In this document: positions 1 to 12,064 of the stretch, piece by piece
Numbering within the stretch: the stretch's first letter is position 1
How the letters are laid out: each line of letters begins with the position of its first letter
NCBI GenBank assembly: GCA_025200525.1
Contig: CM045762.1
Location: 128,949,679 to 129,013,678 of the forward strand
Direction of reading: 5' to 3'
Length of the DNA: 64,000 nucleotides
DNA from: Camellia lanceoleosa
Lineage: Eukaryota > Streptophyta > Magnoliopsida > Ericales > Theaceae
Program-made: the position numbers and the translations under genes
The notes under the pieces: model-generated
What the model saw: only the letters and a program-made list of their open reading frames with translations
Database searches by the model: none
What the model was told of the DNA's origin: nothing

Positions 1-333
1 AGAAATCCCAAAATTATAATTATTCCCACAACCTCCACCTCCTGAAGATGGATCTCATTGAGCAGTACAATAAAATCCTCTATCAAGAGAAGCTACTGTG
101 GTTTCAAAAGTCTAGATCCAACTAGATTACCCAAGGGGATAGAAACACCAAGTTCTTCCGCCTTTCCACCTTGACCAAAAGGAGGAAATGTAAAATTAGG
201 ACTCAAGAATGAGAGTGGTATTTGGATTGATAACATTGATGCTTTGAAATCCATGATTTTTTATTATTTTGTGGAACACTTTTAGAGTACTCTAACTATC
301 CAACTGGATCATTGGAATAACCTCACTCTTGAT

Positions 334-1320
334 GTGATTAGGCAGGAGGATAATGATGAGTTGTCTGGAGAGATCACTAGGAATGAAATATGGAGGGTTG
401 GGAAAAACATTAAGGCCTTCAAAGCCCCTGGCCGAGATGGTTTCCAAGCTATTTTCTATCATACCTATTGGGAGACTGTTGGTCCCACTGTGTGTGAGTT
501 TGTCAAAAATTGCTTTGCTACCAGCTCCATATGCCACCAGATCAATAGAACTCTTATTGCTCTTATTCCCAAAATTGAGAACCGTGAGACTATCAAATAG
601 TTCTGCCCCATAAGCCTCTGTAATGTGTCCTATAAAATCATTTCCAAAATCCTTGTTGGGTGAATCAAACCACTCTTGAATAAAATTGTTAGCCCCAACT
701 AGTGTAGCTTTGTTCCTGGTAGATTCACGAATGACAATATCATTATAACCCAAGAGACCATTCATACCTTAAAACATAAAAAAAGGAAACTTTGGGGAAT
801 GATACTGAAGATTGATTTGGAAAAAGTTTGTGATAACATATCTTGGGACTTCCTTGAACATACTTTGAGGGAGTTAAAGTTCCAGAATAGCTTCATTGAG
901 CTTGTGATGTGTTGTGTCACTTCTGTTTCTACTGTTGTATTGTGGAATGGTGAACCCTTGCCAGATTTTAAACCTACAAGGGGGTTGAGACAGGGTGACC
1001 CCCTCTCCTCCTATTTATTTGTGTTGTGTATGGAAAGGCTATCTAATATGATCAGATCCAAGGCCGAGAATAAGGTGTGGAAAGGGGTTCAAGTTGCTAA
1101 GGGTGGACCATGCCTGACACACTTATTCTTTGCTGATGATCTAATGTTTTTTGCTAAAGCTAATATCAATAATTGTGATACAATTATGAATGTCATGAAT
1201 GAGTTTTGTGAGATCTCTGGTTTGAAAGTCAATGCCCATAAATCCAAATTGTATGTTTTCCCTAACACTAATAGAAGGAATGCTAGAGATGAGTTTCAAA
1301 TGTGGCATTCCTTTGACTGA
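334..1320 (+). pseudogene. LINE reverse transcriptase domain, disrupted
   Basis: The reading frame shows fingers and palm motifs of non-LTR reverse transcriptase. The segment with KAPGRDGF is at about 424-446, KIDLEKVCDNISW at about 808-846, GLRQGDPLS at about 984-1010, and the catalytic FADD box (LFFADDLMFF) at about 1126-1155. Two of the catalytic Asp residues are in the FADD box, and an Asp also stands in KIDLEKVCD. Stops at about 597 and 660 separate the N-terminal half from 799-1320. The frame is lost after 1320. This is a fossil and not a functional enzyme. Assignment to the L1 clade is from domain order and motif wording. Confidence 0.88.
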
Positions 1321-1398
1321 TGATTTGGGGAAATACCTTAGAGTTACCCTTATTCATGGTAGAGTGAATAGAGGCACTTCAACACAAAATTGTAAAAA

Positions 1399-2666
1399 AT
1401 GCAAAAGAGGCTAGCTGGTTGGAAAACTAGTGTGCTATCGTTAGCAGGTAGAACAACACCCATTCAATCCGTTAGTTCTGCTTTGCCTGCATACACAATG
1501 CAGACTATGGATGTGCCCATTAAAGTGTGTAATGACATTGACAGACTCAACAGGAATTTTCTGTGGGGTGACACCCTGGAAAAAAGGAAAATGCATTTAG
1601 TCAAATGGGAACAGGTTTGCCATTTAAAAAAACTGGGTGGACTTGGGATTAGGAAAACCAGAAATCAAAACTTGGCTTTACTTACTAAGTTGAGTTGGAA
1701 ACTGATTTGTGAAGAAGGTGCCTTGTGGAAAGATGTCCTTAAGAATAAATATCTTAAGACAACAAACTTGAATGGTTGGCCTAGAAATAGGCTTGCTTCT
1801 CATGTGTGGAGGGGCATTTTGAAAACCAGAAACACCTTGAGGAAAGGTGTGAAATGGGAGATTAGTAATGGTAAGAATGTGGATTTGTGGAGGGACTGGT
1901 GGTGTGGTGATAAGCCATTTGTTGAGTTTGTTCCTCAGACTCTGCAAAATCAACTTGTTGGTACTAAAAATGTTTCAATGCACAATCTGGTTAATGAGCA
2001 AGAAGATTGGGATGTGATGAAAGTTAATGAACTTCCATCTTGTGTTTCATCACTTATCCTTAATTTACCTCCTCTTAATGCTAATGTTGATTCACCTATT
2101 TGGAAAGGTCCAGGTGATAGAAAGTTCTCTACCTCTAATGCCTACAAGATCATTTATGGTAACTTAAGACTGGAGGAAGACTGGAGTTGGATGTGGAAAT
2201 TACAGCTACCACAGAAACTTAAAAGCTTTCTGTGGATTGTTATGCATGGTAAAGTCTTAACTAATCAGTTGAGAGAGAAAAGGGTCATCTTGATCCTAGT
2301 CTGTCCCATTGTAATGAGCTGGGAGACTTGAACCTTCTATTTCAAACTTGCTACAAAGCTAAAGTTGTTTGGTTAGCTATGTTTGGTAGGCCTTGGTATA
2401 TTGCCATGATTCAAGAACCTTGGCTGGATTGGCATATCTCCAATTCTAGAAATAAAACTCACTTTAATGCTCAAACCACTTGGTATACTATTTTTGTTGT
2501 CTGTCTTCGGCAAATATGGAAAAAGAGAAATCAAAAAAAATTTCAACAAATTGTGGCTCTTAGCCGTGACAGTGTAAAACTTATTTGGAGCTATGCAAAA
2601 GAGATCAACCAAGCCTTTAACATGGCCATTGTTAATGCTAGACCAGCCTTTAATCTGGTTAAGTAG
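1399..2666 (+). pseudogene. LINE ORF2 C-terminal region (zf-RVT-like)
   Basis: A 310-residue frame (1399-2331) continues in an overlapping frame to 2666. It contains wording seen in the thumb and zinc-finger region after plant LINE reverse transcriptases: LAGWKTSVLSLAGRTTPIQ near the start, FLWGDTLEKRKMHLVKWE at about 1558-1610, and an LPQKLKSFLW stretch at about 2205-2235. The overlap of the two frames at 2328-2331 marks a frameshift. No catalytic residues are expected in this part. Confidence 0.8.
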
Positions 2667-2669
2667 TTT

Positions 2670-3158
2670 CTTCCCCCTACATGTAGGATTACATTAAACA
2701 CAAATGGCTATAGGAAGCTAGGAGGTAATGGTGGCTTTGGAGGATTATTTAGAGATGAAGCGGGAACATGGTTGTGTGGCTACTATGGTAGAATATCTCA
2801 TGGTACAAGTCTAGAAAATGAACTTTGGGCCATCTATGAAGGTCTAACAGTTCTGCTACAAAGAGGATAGACCAAAATCATAATTGAGACGAATGTTGTG
2901 CAAGCTATGAAGCTGTTGGAGGAGGAAACAGAGGCAAACTCGTCATACAAAGGTCTCTTAGAAGATGCCAAGATTATCATGAGAGACTGTGAATGCACTG
3001 TGCAGCATGTATTCAAAGAGGGAAATCTGTGTGCTGATGCACTCGCAAAACTTGGAGCTGAACAACCAGAAGATATCCTAGTCGTGAATGAGCCACCGGC
3101 TGAGATCCGGAGTCTGCTTGTTGCAGATATCATCGGTAGAGCTAGGGAAAGGGCTTAG
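2670..3158 (+). pseudogene. LINE-encoded RNase H domain, inactivated
   Basis: The frame reads an RNase H fold: LNTNGYRKLGGNGGFGG, then ENELWAIYEGL, then a stop at about 2868, then a part ending in CVQHVFKEGNLCADALAKLG-like wording (HVFKEGNLCADALAKLG). In active plant LINE RNases H the first motif is usually NTDG, so the catalytic Asp appears to be Asn here. The third acidic motif reads IIETN where a Ser-Asp pair is usual. The glutamate motif is kept. The last stop is at 3156-3158. Loss of two acidic residues plus a nonsense codon says the domain is dead. Confidence 0.82.
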
Positions 3159-3215
3159 GCCTTTGTTTTTTGTTTTATTTCCGATGTACCTAAAAAAAAC
3201 AATACTGCATTAATA

Positions 3216-4019
3216 ATTTTAATTCTACACTAAACATCACTGCTAAAAGGATATAGATGAAATATCATTTTGTCTTACAAAATTTTACGTGTTTTTTAAA
3301 TTGACATTCAGATTTCAATTAATATTAATTTTACACCCAAACTTTTGAAATTTTGATCAATTTGACCACTGCCATCACATGCCGTCTGTAATTGGACGGA
3401 ATGTACTAATGTGGCATCAAAGTTCATTTGAAATTTTATTTTACCTTCCAAATTATACCTTAAAAATTAATTTGCCCCCAAATTAAAAATCAATTTGCCC
3501 CTCAAATTATACCTTAAAAATCAATTTACTCTCCACGTCAGCACATTCTATCTAATTATTGACGAAATGTGACGACAGGAATCAAATCGATCAAAATTTT
3601 AAAAATTTAGATGTAAAATTAATATTAATCAAAATTTAACAATTAAATTAAAAAATGATTATTGTTGGGGTCCACACTGAAATCACACCACAGCGACTGT
3701 TGAACTCTATTGCCTAAGTCAAGTTGTCGGCGTGCTACATTGACTGCTACTTGGATTAACAATTTAACTCTTGTTTCAATAAAAAAATTTAAAAAGAAAA
3801 AAGAAAAAAAAGAAAATGCATCAAATATATTTGATCATATATATTCCTAAGATTTAAGGGACTGAATTTTGTAACATTCCTTATGCTGCGTGTATGTAGT
3901 TTGATAAATTGTAGTGTTGTTAATGGATATTAGGCCCTGTTTGTTTTGGGGTGTAGAGGGTGGGATAGGATTAGGATGGAGGTAGGGCCCATTTAGTGTT
4001 GTGTTTGTTTGTAAAGTTG
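3216..4019. repeat. Duplicated host segment, copy A, left part
   Basis: This AT-rich non-coding stretch matches 39862-40660 almost base for base, starting at the shared ACTAAACATC / ATTAAACATC words and running to the TTG before the CACTA insertion. The match continues on the far side of the CACTA element. No coding frame is seen. Confidence 0.9.
3667..3780. repeat. Promoter-like block, copy 1
   Basis: A block of about 110 bp beginning GGGGTCCACACTG and ending near TTTAACTC. It recurs at 39760-39860, 40305-40418 and 42443-42549. The fourth copy lies just upstream of the tandem kinase gene. Confidence 0.85.
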
Positions 4020-4041
4020 TAATACAAGAAAACAGGGCAAA

Positions 4042-4385
4042 AAACACGAAAGCTTTTGCGACGGCGCGTTCCCCGTCGCAAAAAATGGGTTTTTGCAACG
4101 GCAGATTAAACCGTCGCAAAAAAAAAGAGTTTTAGCGACGGTGTTTGACCGTCAGTAATTAAACTACACGGGTGGTGTAATAAATGCGGAAGTATTAGCG
4201 ACGGTGTTTTGTACCGTCGTAAAAAAAAATTATTTTGAGACGGCATAAGTTTGCTGTCGCAAATATTCAACAATTTGCGATGGCAAATGTCCGTCGCAAA
4301 AAAAGGCATATCAAAACGGCGTCGGTTTACCTATAATTATTTATCATTTGTGACGGTGTAAAACTTACTGTCGCAAAAAGTTAAA
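4042..4385. repeat. CACTA 5' subterminal repeats
   Basis: GCGACGG and its complement CCGTCGC recur about every 20-50 bp in both orientations, often as short hairpins (for example TTTGCGACGGCGCG followed by CCCCGTCGCAAA). In En/Spm elements such subterminal motifs bind TnpA. The same motif family fills 37660-38095, which ties the two ends to one element. Confidence 0.85.
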
Positions 4386-4584
4386 AAAAAAAAATTTGCC
4401 CCGCTCTTCCCTTTTATCTTGCCACTCGATCATTTGGATCGAAATCCCTAATTGTTTGAAACAAAATTTTTTCCCCCAAAATCCCCAAACGAGCGACGAA
4501 CGGCGAACGGCTCTCTCTGGACGAGCGACGAACGGCGAGCAGGCTAGCGGTGGTGCGGCGATGACGACAGCTACTCAGCGTATG

Positions 4585-4611
<27 letters not shown>
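4585..4611. repeat. (CT)n microsatellite
   Basis: Uninterrupted CT dinucleotide run just after the GC-rich leader of the CACTA element. Confidence 0.95.
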
Positions 4612-4617
<6 letters not shown>

Positions 4618-5161
4618 ACTTAGTCGCCATATCTTTGTCATTTGGGCCACCGATTTTTCAAAATTTGTTGAGTTGAATCCGTTGGTGGCTTTATTTATTT
4701 ATTTTTATTTATTTATTATTTTGTTATTTTGTTTGAATATGTTGGTGGCTTATTCTGGTTTGAATCTGTTAGTGCCTCCCTCTTCACTTGCCCACTAAGT
4801 GTTTAATAGAATGCTTTGGAGTTTGGAGTGGCTCATTAGCAGAATGATATACACACATTATAAATTGCACCAAAAACATTTTAATGTAAACATCTGAGTT
4901 CAACATGTTTGAGTTATTACCAAGTTAACAAGAAAACTAACATTGTTTATGAGAATTTAAAAAAAAAATAAATTAACTAAAAATTAAAAACTAATTTAAT
5001 TAGTTTTGATTTTGTAAAAGTTATTTCCACCCAAAGAAGAGAACCATATGAAAGCCACTCATTCACCAATTTGCTTTTGTGACATATTCCTTTATCTACT
5101 AATTGAAATGTTAATCTTATTTTTTTTCAATTTTATCTTTCCTTATGCCTCATGTTATAAT

Positions 5162-5181
5162 TTATTATTATTACTATTATT

Positions 5182-5216
<35 letters not shown>
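5162..5216. repeat. (TTA)n/(TTG)n microsatellite
   Basis: TTA/ATT triplets pass into about ten TTG triplets. Simple sequence in the CACTA leader region. Confidence 0.95.
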
Positions 5217-6573
5217 AAATAGAAAAACAATAATTATAGACATTATCAAATGCTTACCATACTCAAGGATGCATTTGTTTTTCCATACAAAATTTGAAAA
5301 GACTTTTGGAAGGGACACCCTTAAAATGACTTACTTTAATTTTTTTAAAACAATTATATAGTAGCCTTAAGACTTACATGTAGAATAAAATTCCTGAAAT
5401 AATTGAGCTCTATAACTTGATAATTATTCATATGAATTTTTTAGAAGACATGATAATTAGAAATTAGAGAGGGGAAGGGGCTTCAATCCCTAACTTGAGC
5501 TTTATAAGATCTTAAAAATTGAGCTATATGACTTGTTCAAAATTATTATTAAAAAAATTTAAATAAAATATTTAGGCAAACTCTATAAAATAGTAGGTCA
5601 TGATTTCTAAGAAAAAATAAATAAAGTTGAGCTACATTAGTATACACTTTTAATTTTGCATGCTATGCTCAATTATAGGAAGAAAGTGCAAGACATTACC
5701 AGGGAGATATGACTCTATGGGCCAATAAATTCGTTTGTGGGGGGCCAAAAACTCCATAGATAAGTCATTCACAACTCCATCAAATCAAATAACAACTTGT
5801 TTACATAGCTTTTGGAACACAAAATGATTTACATGAGACACATAGGTGGCTCCACTATTTGTTTCATCAACTCAAGAACAAAACATGAACACCTAGAAAG
5901 AGAAAATTGAACACTAGTACAATTCCAAGTGTCTCAATAAAGAGAACAAAGACTGATAATTGTTCATGAGATTAAATGTGATCATTTAATAATTTTGAAA
6001 TATTACATAAGATTATCTATGTGGTGTTCAAAATAATAATATAGACAATAATGATCCATCTTTATTAAATAATTTTTGAGACAATATATGATTAGTGTGT
6101 TTTTGTATAACTCATCTATCAAGTTTATAAATAATGCCGTATAGTATTATGGAATACTAATAATTTGGAGAATTCTACCGTACACATCCATTTATCATAT
6201 GCATCATTAGTTATGTCATTTTTTTTTTTAGTTATGATGAATTATCTTCGTTAATTATGATATTATTTTAGTTAAAACTTATAAGATCTTTAGTTGTGCC
6301 TCATGTGGTGTTTGGTTATGATTTATTTATTTTTTTAGTTATGACTCAGAAAGTATAAAATTATATCATTTTTTTCTTCAATTAATTGATCTCACGTGTT
6401 GTTGTATAAGTATTTCATTTTTTATGTTCTCCCATCAAATCGGTAAATAACTAACTAGGATAAGACCACCTACCTATTTGAGAGAAATTGGACGGATAGG
6501 TATCATGGTACATGAATATGTAGGTATTATAGTTAGAGTTACTTTGATGAGATATTTTTGTGGATGTGTACAG

Positions 6574-7245
6574 ATGATGGATAAGAGTTGGATTGATTTG
6601 CCAAATAGGATGTCGAGCGAATACATTAATGGGATTAATGAATTCCTTGTGTTCGCCTACACCAATAGGGTTGAAGGTTCGATGATCAGTTGTCCGTGTA
6701 GAAAGTGTGAGAATCGATACCATCTTGTACGAGAGGGTGTACGGGAGCATCTGATTTTGAATGGTTTTTTTAAAAAATACAAACATTAGATTAATCATGG
6801 GGAATCTTACGTATCTCTGCATGGTAATCGAGAGAATGAAACATTAGCTAATTTAGACATTGGGGATGATATGGTTGGAATGATACAAGGGGCTTTGGGA
6901 AATCCACATGCCGGTACAAGTGTTGAGAGTAATGAACCACAGGGGCCTGATCCCCATGCATCTGAACCCCAGCTCGGTCCAAATGCAGAGACTGCAAAGT
7001 ATTTCAAACTTCTTGAAAATGCACAAAGTGAATTGTATCCGGGTTGTCAGAAGTTTACATCTTTGTCATTCATTGTTCGAATTCTACATTCGAAGGTGCT
7101 TAATCAGTGGACAGACAAGTCTGTTGACATGTTGCTTGAGTTATTGAATGAGGCGTTCCCGTTGGGTGTGAAACTCCCGGACTCATATTATAAAGCTCAA
7201 AAGGTCACAACAGATTTGCGCTTCACGTATGAGACGTGGGATGCA
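6574..7245 (+). pseudogene. TNP2: CACTA transposase TNP2, N-terminal part
   Basis: The frame begins MMDKSWIDLPNR and has the zinc-binding transposase-associated domain (CPCRKCENRYH at about 6694-6726), the usual N-terminus of plant En/Spm TNP2 proteins. An in-frame TAG (6787-6789) interrupts it. The frame then continues through a TNP2-like segment (AQSELYPGCQKFTSLSFIV, about 7021-7080; MLLELLNEAFP; KAQK) to YETWDA. There a gypsy retrotransposon has inserted, with the 5-bp duplication ATGCA (7241-7245). The frame resumes at 25969. The start is chosen because a splice-acceptor-like CAG directly precedes ATG. TNP2 cuts and joins the element ends, and this copy is dead. Confidence 0.88.
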
Positions 7246-9503
7246 TGTAACAACCCTTACTTTACTCTAGTCATGCTTGCATGTATTTACATGATCTTGT
7301 CTTGTTAAGTTGCATTTACAAACCTTGATTTGTTTCGCATAAGTGTTGCTTGCATGCCTTGTTCCCTGCTTGGTGTGAGTTTAGTCGAGGTCATCTTAAG
7401 CCTGGGTTACACCTTTGAACTTCTTACACCTAGGACCATCTTGGAACCCCTTTGGTTGACCTCCACCCTCAACCTAACATGTTGGCCGAGATGTCATTAT
7501 CTAGGCCTAGGTGTTCATCACCAAGGCCGAGATGTGTGTTATCAAGGCCGAGATGTTATACCAAAGTGATCTTGTCCCTGGACTAGTATGAGCTAGACCG
7601 AGGTGTGGCACATTCAGGCTGAGGTGTGGCACAGCTAGGCCAAGTGTTGTCCATCCTAGCTGAGATCATTGAGACCTTACTTGCCGAAGCTTTGTCCTAG
7701 CCGAGATCATTACCCGCCGAAGTGCCCATGTCACCTTACTTGTTGCTTACACTTTGTCATGCTCTTGTCTTATCAATCCAATACCTTTTGAGGAGATCCA
7801 ACCAGCTGTTGCCACGTGTCCAAGCAAAGGGTTGAGTCAGCCGGCAGAGTTAGAAACATATCATTTTGTGTCATATCTCTTGCATGGTAGAGAGAGAAGC
7901 TCTAGGAAGAGGAGAAGAAGGTGGAGAGAGAGCTAGATCACAAGCTTGATCTTTAGAGTTTGAGCCGTTTAATCCGTGTTTTGAGGTTAGAATCTTGATT
8001 TACTCTTGTTATTCTTTATGTTGATCTGATTGCATTGCATGATCTAGCATGATTCATGAGCCATGCATTGATTTAAAGCTTGCTTTAGAAAGAGAAAATG
8101 ATGTTCTTGTGTTCTTGAGATAAAACCATGTTTTGATCCGAAAGTTTGTAACAAGTTCCATGTTTTGTGTTTGTTTCCATGAAATCTTCAAGTATGGGTA
8201 CTTAGGTCCATGTTTTCAAACTCATCTCATGAAAACTCAGATTTCGAATAAAGAAGTTATGAATTTAGCATTCATGCTCTTCATGTTCTTCAAGAGGGAA
8301 ACCCAGATTTTCCCAAACTTCATTTCCTTGAATGTGGTCGTTGGGAACACACCTCGGCTAAGAGGTGTGGGACCTCAGCCCAGACATGGTTAGTACCCAG
8401 CATGTTTTCTCGAAATGAAAAGGCAGTGTTGTAACTCCCAGCATGTTTTGCTTTGTTTGACTTGATTTTGAAAGAAATGCCGAGATCCTTTCCTGTCATG
8501 TAAAGCTTGTTTTAAGGATGCATTTCATATCCATCTTTAAGCATCTCACCTTGTCTTATTGAAACGCGTTCAATGGGATTTATTATATGCTTGTAGGCCT
8601 TGGATCCTTGCTTGTAATTCCTACACCCGAAGAACTATGTGAGTGGTATTTTTAATAAAGTTATGTTATAAAGTTTTGATAAAGCTTTGCTTCGTTTTGG
8701 AAAAGTATTTGATCAAGCATGAATGATTATCCCTAATTTTTGTATCAAGTATTACATTTGTTTTGATGACATTCTTGGAAAGTCCTTAGTGCCAGGGGAC
8801 TATAATGCAACTGCACCCTTGTTTTGAAAGTCCTTAGTGCCAGGGGACTATAATGCAACTGCACCTTTGTTTTGCCACTGACAATTTTCCGCGTGGGTTT
8901 GTTTGTCCAGAATGCCATCCCTTGTATTATATTGATGCTAGTAAGCATCCCTTGAAGATTTGAAAAACTTGATACATGGACCTGGTTCATCCCCTGATTT
9001 TGTATAAGTTTTGCTATGTATTGTTTAGAAAAGAAATCCTGAATATCATTCATGCAAAACCTTTATTACTGGTATCATTCACTGAGTATCCAAGCTCACC
9101 CTCTATATATATATGTAGGTGACGAGCAGGAAGGCAATGACGCCTAGATGATTGTTTGCAAGATGTTTTTGGATTCATGTTTTGTAGCATCTTGAAGATT
9201 ATGCTTCTTGGCTTGTAGTTACTTCTCTTGTATATGTCGGCTTGAGAAGCCTTTTGCTCAAGATGTATTTTGTACTTTATTTTATTGTATCCAAGTTGTA
9301 AACTATATTAAGATGTATGTAATTTCATTTGATCTATGCACAACTCTTATGGACTAATTAGATTTAAATATATTGCTTCCGCACTTGTAAGCCCCATATG
9401 TATACTCTGATTGTGTGTGAATCTTTGTAAGTTGGCCTTTGGTAATCTTGGATTACTAGCCATCACGGCACCATTCTACTAGGGGCGGAATGGGGTCGTG
9501 ATA
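7246..9503 (+). repeat. 5' LTR of the outer gypsy element
   Basis: A 2258-bp LTR starting TGTAACAACCC. The final bases are TGATA where the 3' LTR has TGACA, so the terminal CA has mutated. About six differences from the 3' LTR occur in the first 175 bp, mostly C/T transitions. It contains GGCCGAGATG words (7482-7560) and two copies of a roughly 47-bp tandem (8775-8872). Confidence 0.95.
8775..8872 (+). repeat. 47-bp tandem repeat in the 5' LTR, two copies
   Basis: The unit contains AGTCCTTAGTGCCAGGGG and TATAATGCAACTGCACC. The 3' LTR has three copies (about 25181-25322), which explains most of the length difference between the LTRs. Confidence 0.88.
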
Positions 9504-9506
9504 GAT

Positions 9507-9518
9507 TGGTATCAGAGC
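9507..9518 (+). other. Primer binding site, outer gypsy element
   Basis: TGGTATCAGAGC is complementary to the 3' end of initiator tRNA-Met and lies three bases after the 5' LTR. This is the usual minus-strand primer site of plant chromoviruses. Confidence 0.93.
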
Positions 9519-9658
9519 AACGGTTCCTTATAGTACGTTATTCACACACTTTGAGTCCTAAAGAGCATAGGATGTCCCTTAGAATGACGTTAGGATTGCA
9601 TCGTATTGCTTGCTACTTGACAAGGTGTGCATCATTTCGGCATGATCATTGTTACTTG

Positions 9659-11635
9659 TGTAACGCCCTCAAATGTAAACCCATCATATATATTATTAAC
9701 ATGCAACGTTATAAGAAAACAAAACATTATTTCTTTCATCAGAGTAACCTTATTAAAAGACATTACATGTAATAACGAAAGTAAATGCCCTACGGGCTTA
9801 CATCTTTCCAAGCCACCACTTGGACACAAAAGTATGAGTACTAACTCATTTACACATTAAGCCCTAGGCTTGAGTTTACATGTAACATCAAAACAAAACA
9901 AAATAAACAACTAATCTAAACAGAGTCTTCAACTCCAAATCCATCAAAGCTAAGTCCTTGGAGGTAGCACATCACCTGAACCTGAAAATGATGTTCCCAT
10001 ATAGGGTGAGCCACAGCCCAGTAGAAATATACTAAACCAAATATAAGCAGTGAATAAAGCAATAACATTCGATAGATGGTTAACCAAGATAACCAATTAC
10101 ACCATTATACAATCTCATGACACTAATGTCTATGACACATTTCACTTTCCATTATTTATTCAACTTTTCGTTTATACAAATATGGCTCAGAACCTAGCCA
10201 AACTATAACAGTGAGACTACATCTCGCATTAACAATATTTTCAATTCAATAAAACAAATGAGACTAAACCTCATACCAAAACACTTCCATACTTCTCGAT
10301 TGATACACATTTTAGTGCTATATCAACAACATGTAAAAACACTTCCAATATCAATAAGCACACATAATAGTGATGCTAATGGAGTCTATCCCCTATCTCC
10401 TCCCAAACAAAATCCGGTTTAGAGGTCCATCCCCTATCTTCCCCTAAACCGTGGAGTACATCCCATATCTCCTCCCACACAATACAATGTAATAAACACT
10501 TGCCATATACAACACACAATCAATACATGTAATTTCTGTATTAATTCAACAGTCTAAATCAATGACTTAACCAATGTAATTAGTTTCAGTTTTTCCTAAT
10601 CCACATGCAATGTCTACAACAATTACGACTATCCTCCACCGATAGCTCAAAACAGTTATTTCTAAACAGGAAATAAATGTGTCAACAAATGTAAATTTAA
10701 CATTTTCATAGGCGTTTAATTAAACTAACCAACTACACCGTTAAATCACTAAATTCCCAATTCCATGAATTAAACCCAATTCCACATTTTTCCCTAAATT
10801 AATTATACAAATTAATTTATTTCAACCACTAGGGTTTTTCCCAAAATTACCAGACAACCCCCAACATATCAAAATACCAAAACTTAGGACAAAGCCTATA
10901 ATATGGAGTAGGAAATCCCTACCTCGAAGTAAATAACCCGAATAGAGAAGATGGAGATAACGACCCAAAATCCAAAGTGCTCCAAACTGCTAAATGTTCA
11001 GATTAAAACGAAGCCCTCAACCCACTCTACCTTTTTAATAAAGAGCCTAGGGTAGAAGCACCCTAAAAATAGATGAAACCTAAGAGAGAAGGTGAGTGGA
11101 GGGAGAGAGAAAACGGCCCTAGGGTTCTGAAATCAAAAAGAGGATGAAAAAGTGTTTTAAAAACCGCTGCTGCCTATTTAAATAAAACAAGCTCGCTCGA
11201 GCGAAGAAGTGGTCGCTCGAGCGACCAGACACAAAGAATACACGCTCGAGCGACAGAAAGCTCGCTCGGGCCCACAATACCAAGCTTCAGGTCTGGAACC
11301 TTGAAGCACGCTCGAGATAAATTCTCGCTCGGCGAAGGACTTCAAACTTCGCTCGGCGGCGAAAGCTCCCTCGAGCCAACAAATACAGCTCTCAGGTCTA
11401 TACTAGACGCAATTGCTCGCTCGAGCGACCAACTTCTCGCTCGAGCGAAGGTCCAAAATTCTGGACAGCAACACTTGGTTTCCAAACCCAACCAACCTGT
11501 AACAAACCTGCCGAACACATCTCATAACTCAAAAAGAGAAGATAAAGGACGACAACAACAATTATACAATGATAGGATCCATGAAACCTAAGTCCGGATA
11601 CAACAACCAAATGGGAAAAGAATGAGGTCACTATA
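9659..11635 (-). repeat. 3' LTR of the inner gypsy element
   Basis: On the plus strand it runs TGTAACGCCC to TCACTATA. In element orientation it starts TATAGTGACC. The U3 palindromic boxes (11190-11450) here have lost several CG steps compared with the other LTR, for example CTCGGCG in place of CTCGAGCG. Confidence 0.94.
11190..11450 (-). promoter_or_regulatory. Palindromic TCGCTCGAGCGA boxes in U3 of the 3' LTR
   Basis: About ten related boxes centred on CTCGAG are spaced 20-40 bp apart. In element orientation they lie directly upstream of a TATA-like TATTTAAATA at about 11175-11184, so they sit in the promoter-proximal U3. Several copies here are eroded. Confidence 0.7.
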
Positions 11636-11656
11636 ACCTCCCCCCCTTAAAGAATT
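11636..11656 (-). other. Polypurine tract, inner gypsy element
   Basis: On the minus strand AAGGGGGGGAGGT abuts the 3' LTR. This is the plus-strand primer tract. Confidence 0.85.
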
Positions 11657-12064
11657 TCGTCCCCGAAATTAAGAATAAGTTTTTCAAAAACAGGTTTTTC
11701 TCAAATTCCAACAATATGACAGTTCAATAATAAACAACTTGACCCAATATCGGTCATTTCATCTCTTATCAAGAGGCATTTCACAATATATATATATATA
11801 TCAACCTGCATTATCAATATGCAATTTCCTTTTAATTTCAACAGTTTTCATACACGTGATTCCCATTTCCATATCATATTCAATTTCATGATATAACACC
11901 AATTTTACAATGCATTCAATATATGCAATGTTACACTAAACTTCCATTATGAGGCAAGTTTCAAAATACTTCCATTAAACCAAGACATTCACAATGTTTT
12001 TCAACTTAAGACATATATATAATGTTCTTAAAGTTCATTAAAATTACAAAATCTCAATACATGA
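11657..12064. other. Non-coding 3' region of the inner gypsy element
   Basis: AT-rich stretch between pol and the purine tract, with a TA run at about 11786-11800. No frame or known motif is seen. Confidence 0.6.

Larger units (their letters stand above)
1..3200 (+). mobile_element. L1-type LINE remnant, 5' part outside the window
   Basis: This is the 3' part of a non-LTR retrotransposon ORF2 read on the plus strand: linker, reverse transcriptase, C-terminal zinc-finger-like region and an RNase H domain. The order RT then RNase H with no integrase is typical of plant L1 LINEs. It is broken by several in-frame stops (for example about 597, 660 and 2868) and a frame change near 1320-1399. It ends in an A-rich stretch near 3190-3200, directly before the host repeat copy A. 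The 5' end and any target duplication cannot be seen because the element runs off the window. Confidence 0.9.
4390..6573 (+). other. CACTA leader and non-coding region before the transposase
   Basis: This region holds a GC-rich stretch at 4480-4580 with the repeated words GAGCGACGAACGGCGA, a CT microsatellite, then about 1.9 kb of AT-rich DNA. A possible donor (AGC/GTATGC) is at about 4580. A good acceptor (GTGTACAG) ends at 6573, directly before the transposase ATG, so the stretch probably contains the leader exon and first intron. No convincing coding frame is seen. Confidence 0.45.

Noticed and set aside
4396..4623. 75-residue open frame over the GC-rich leader and CT run
   Set aside because: It lies in the CACTA leader, ends in a Ser-Leu run made by the CT microsatellite and has no known domain. 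It is more likely an untranslated exon plus intron start.
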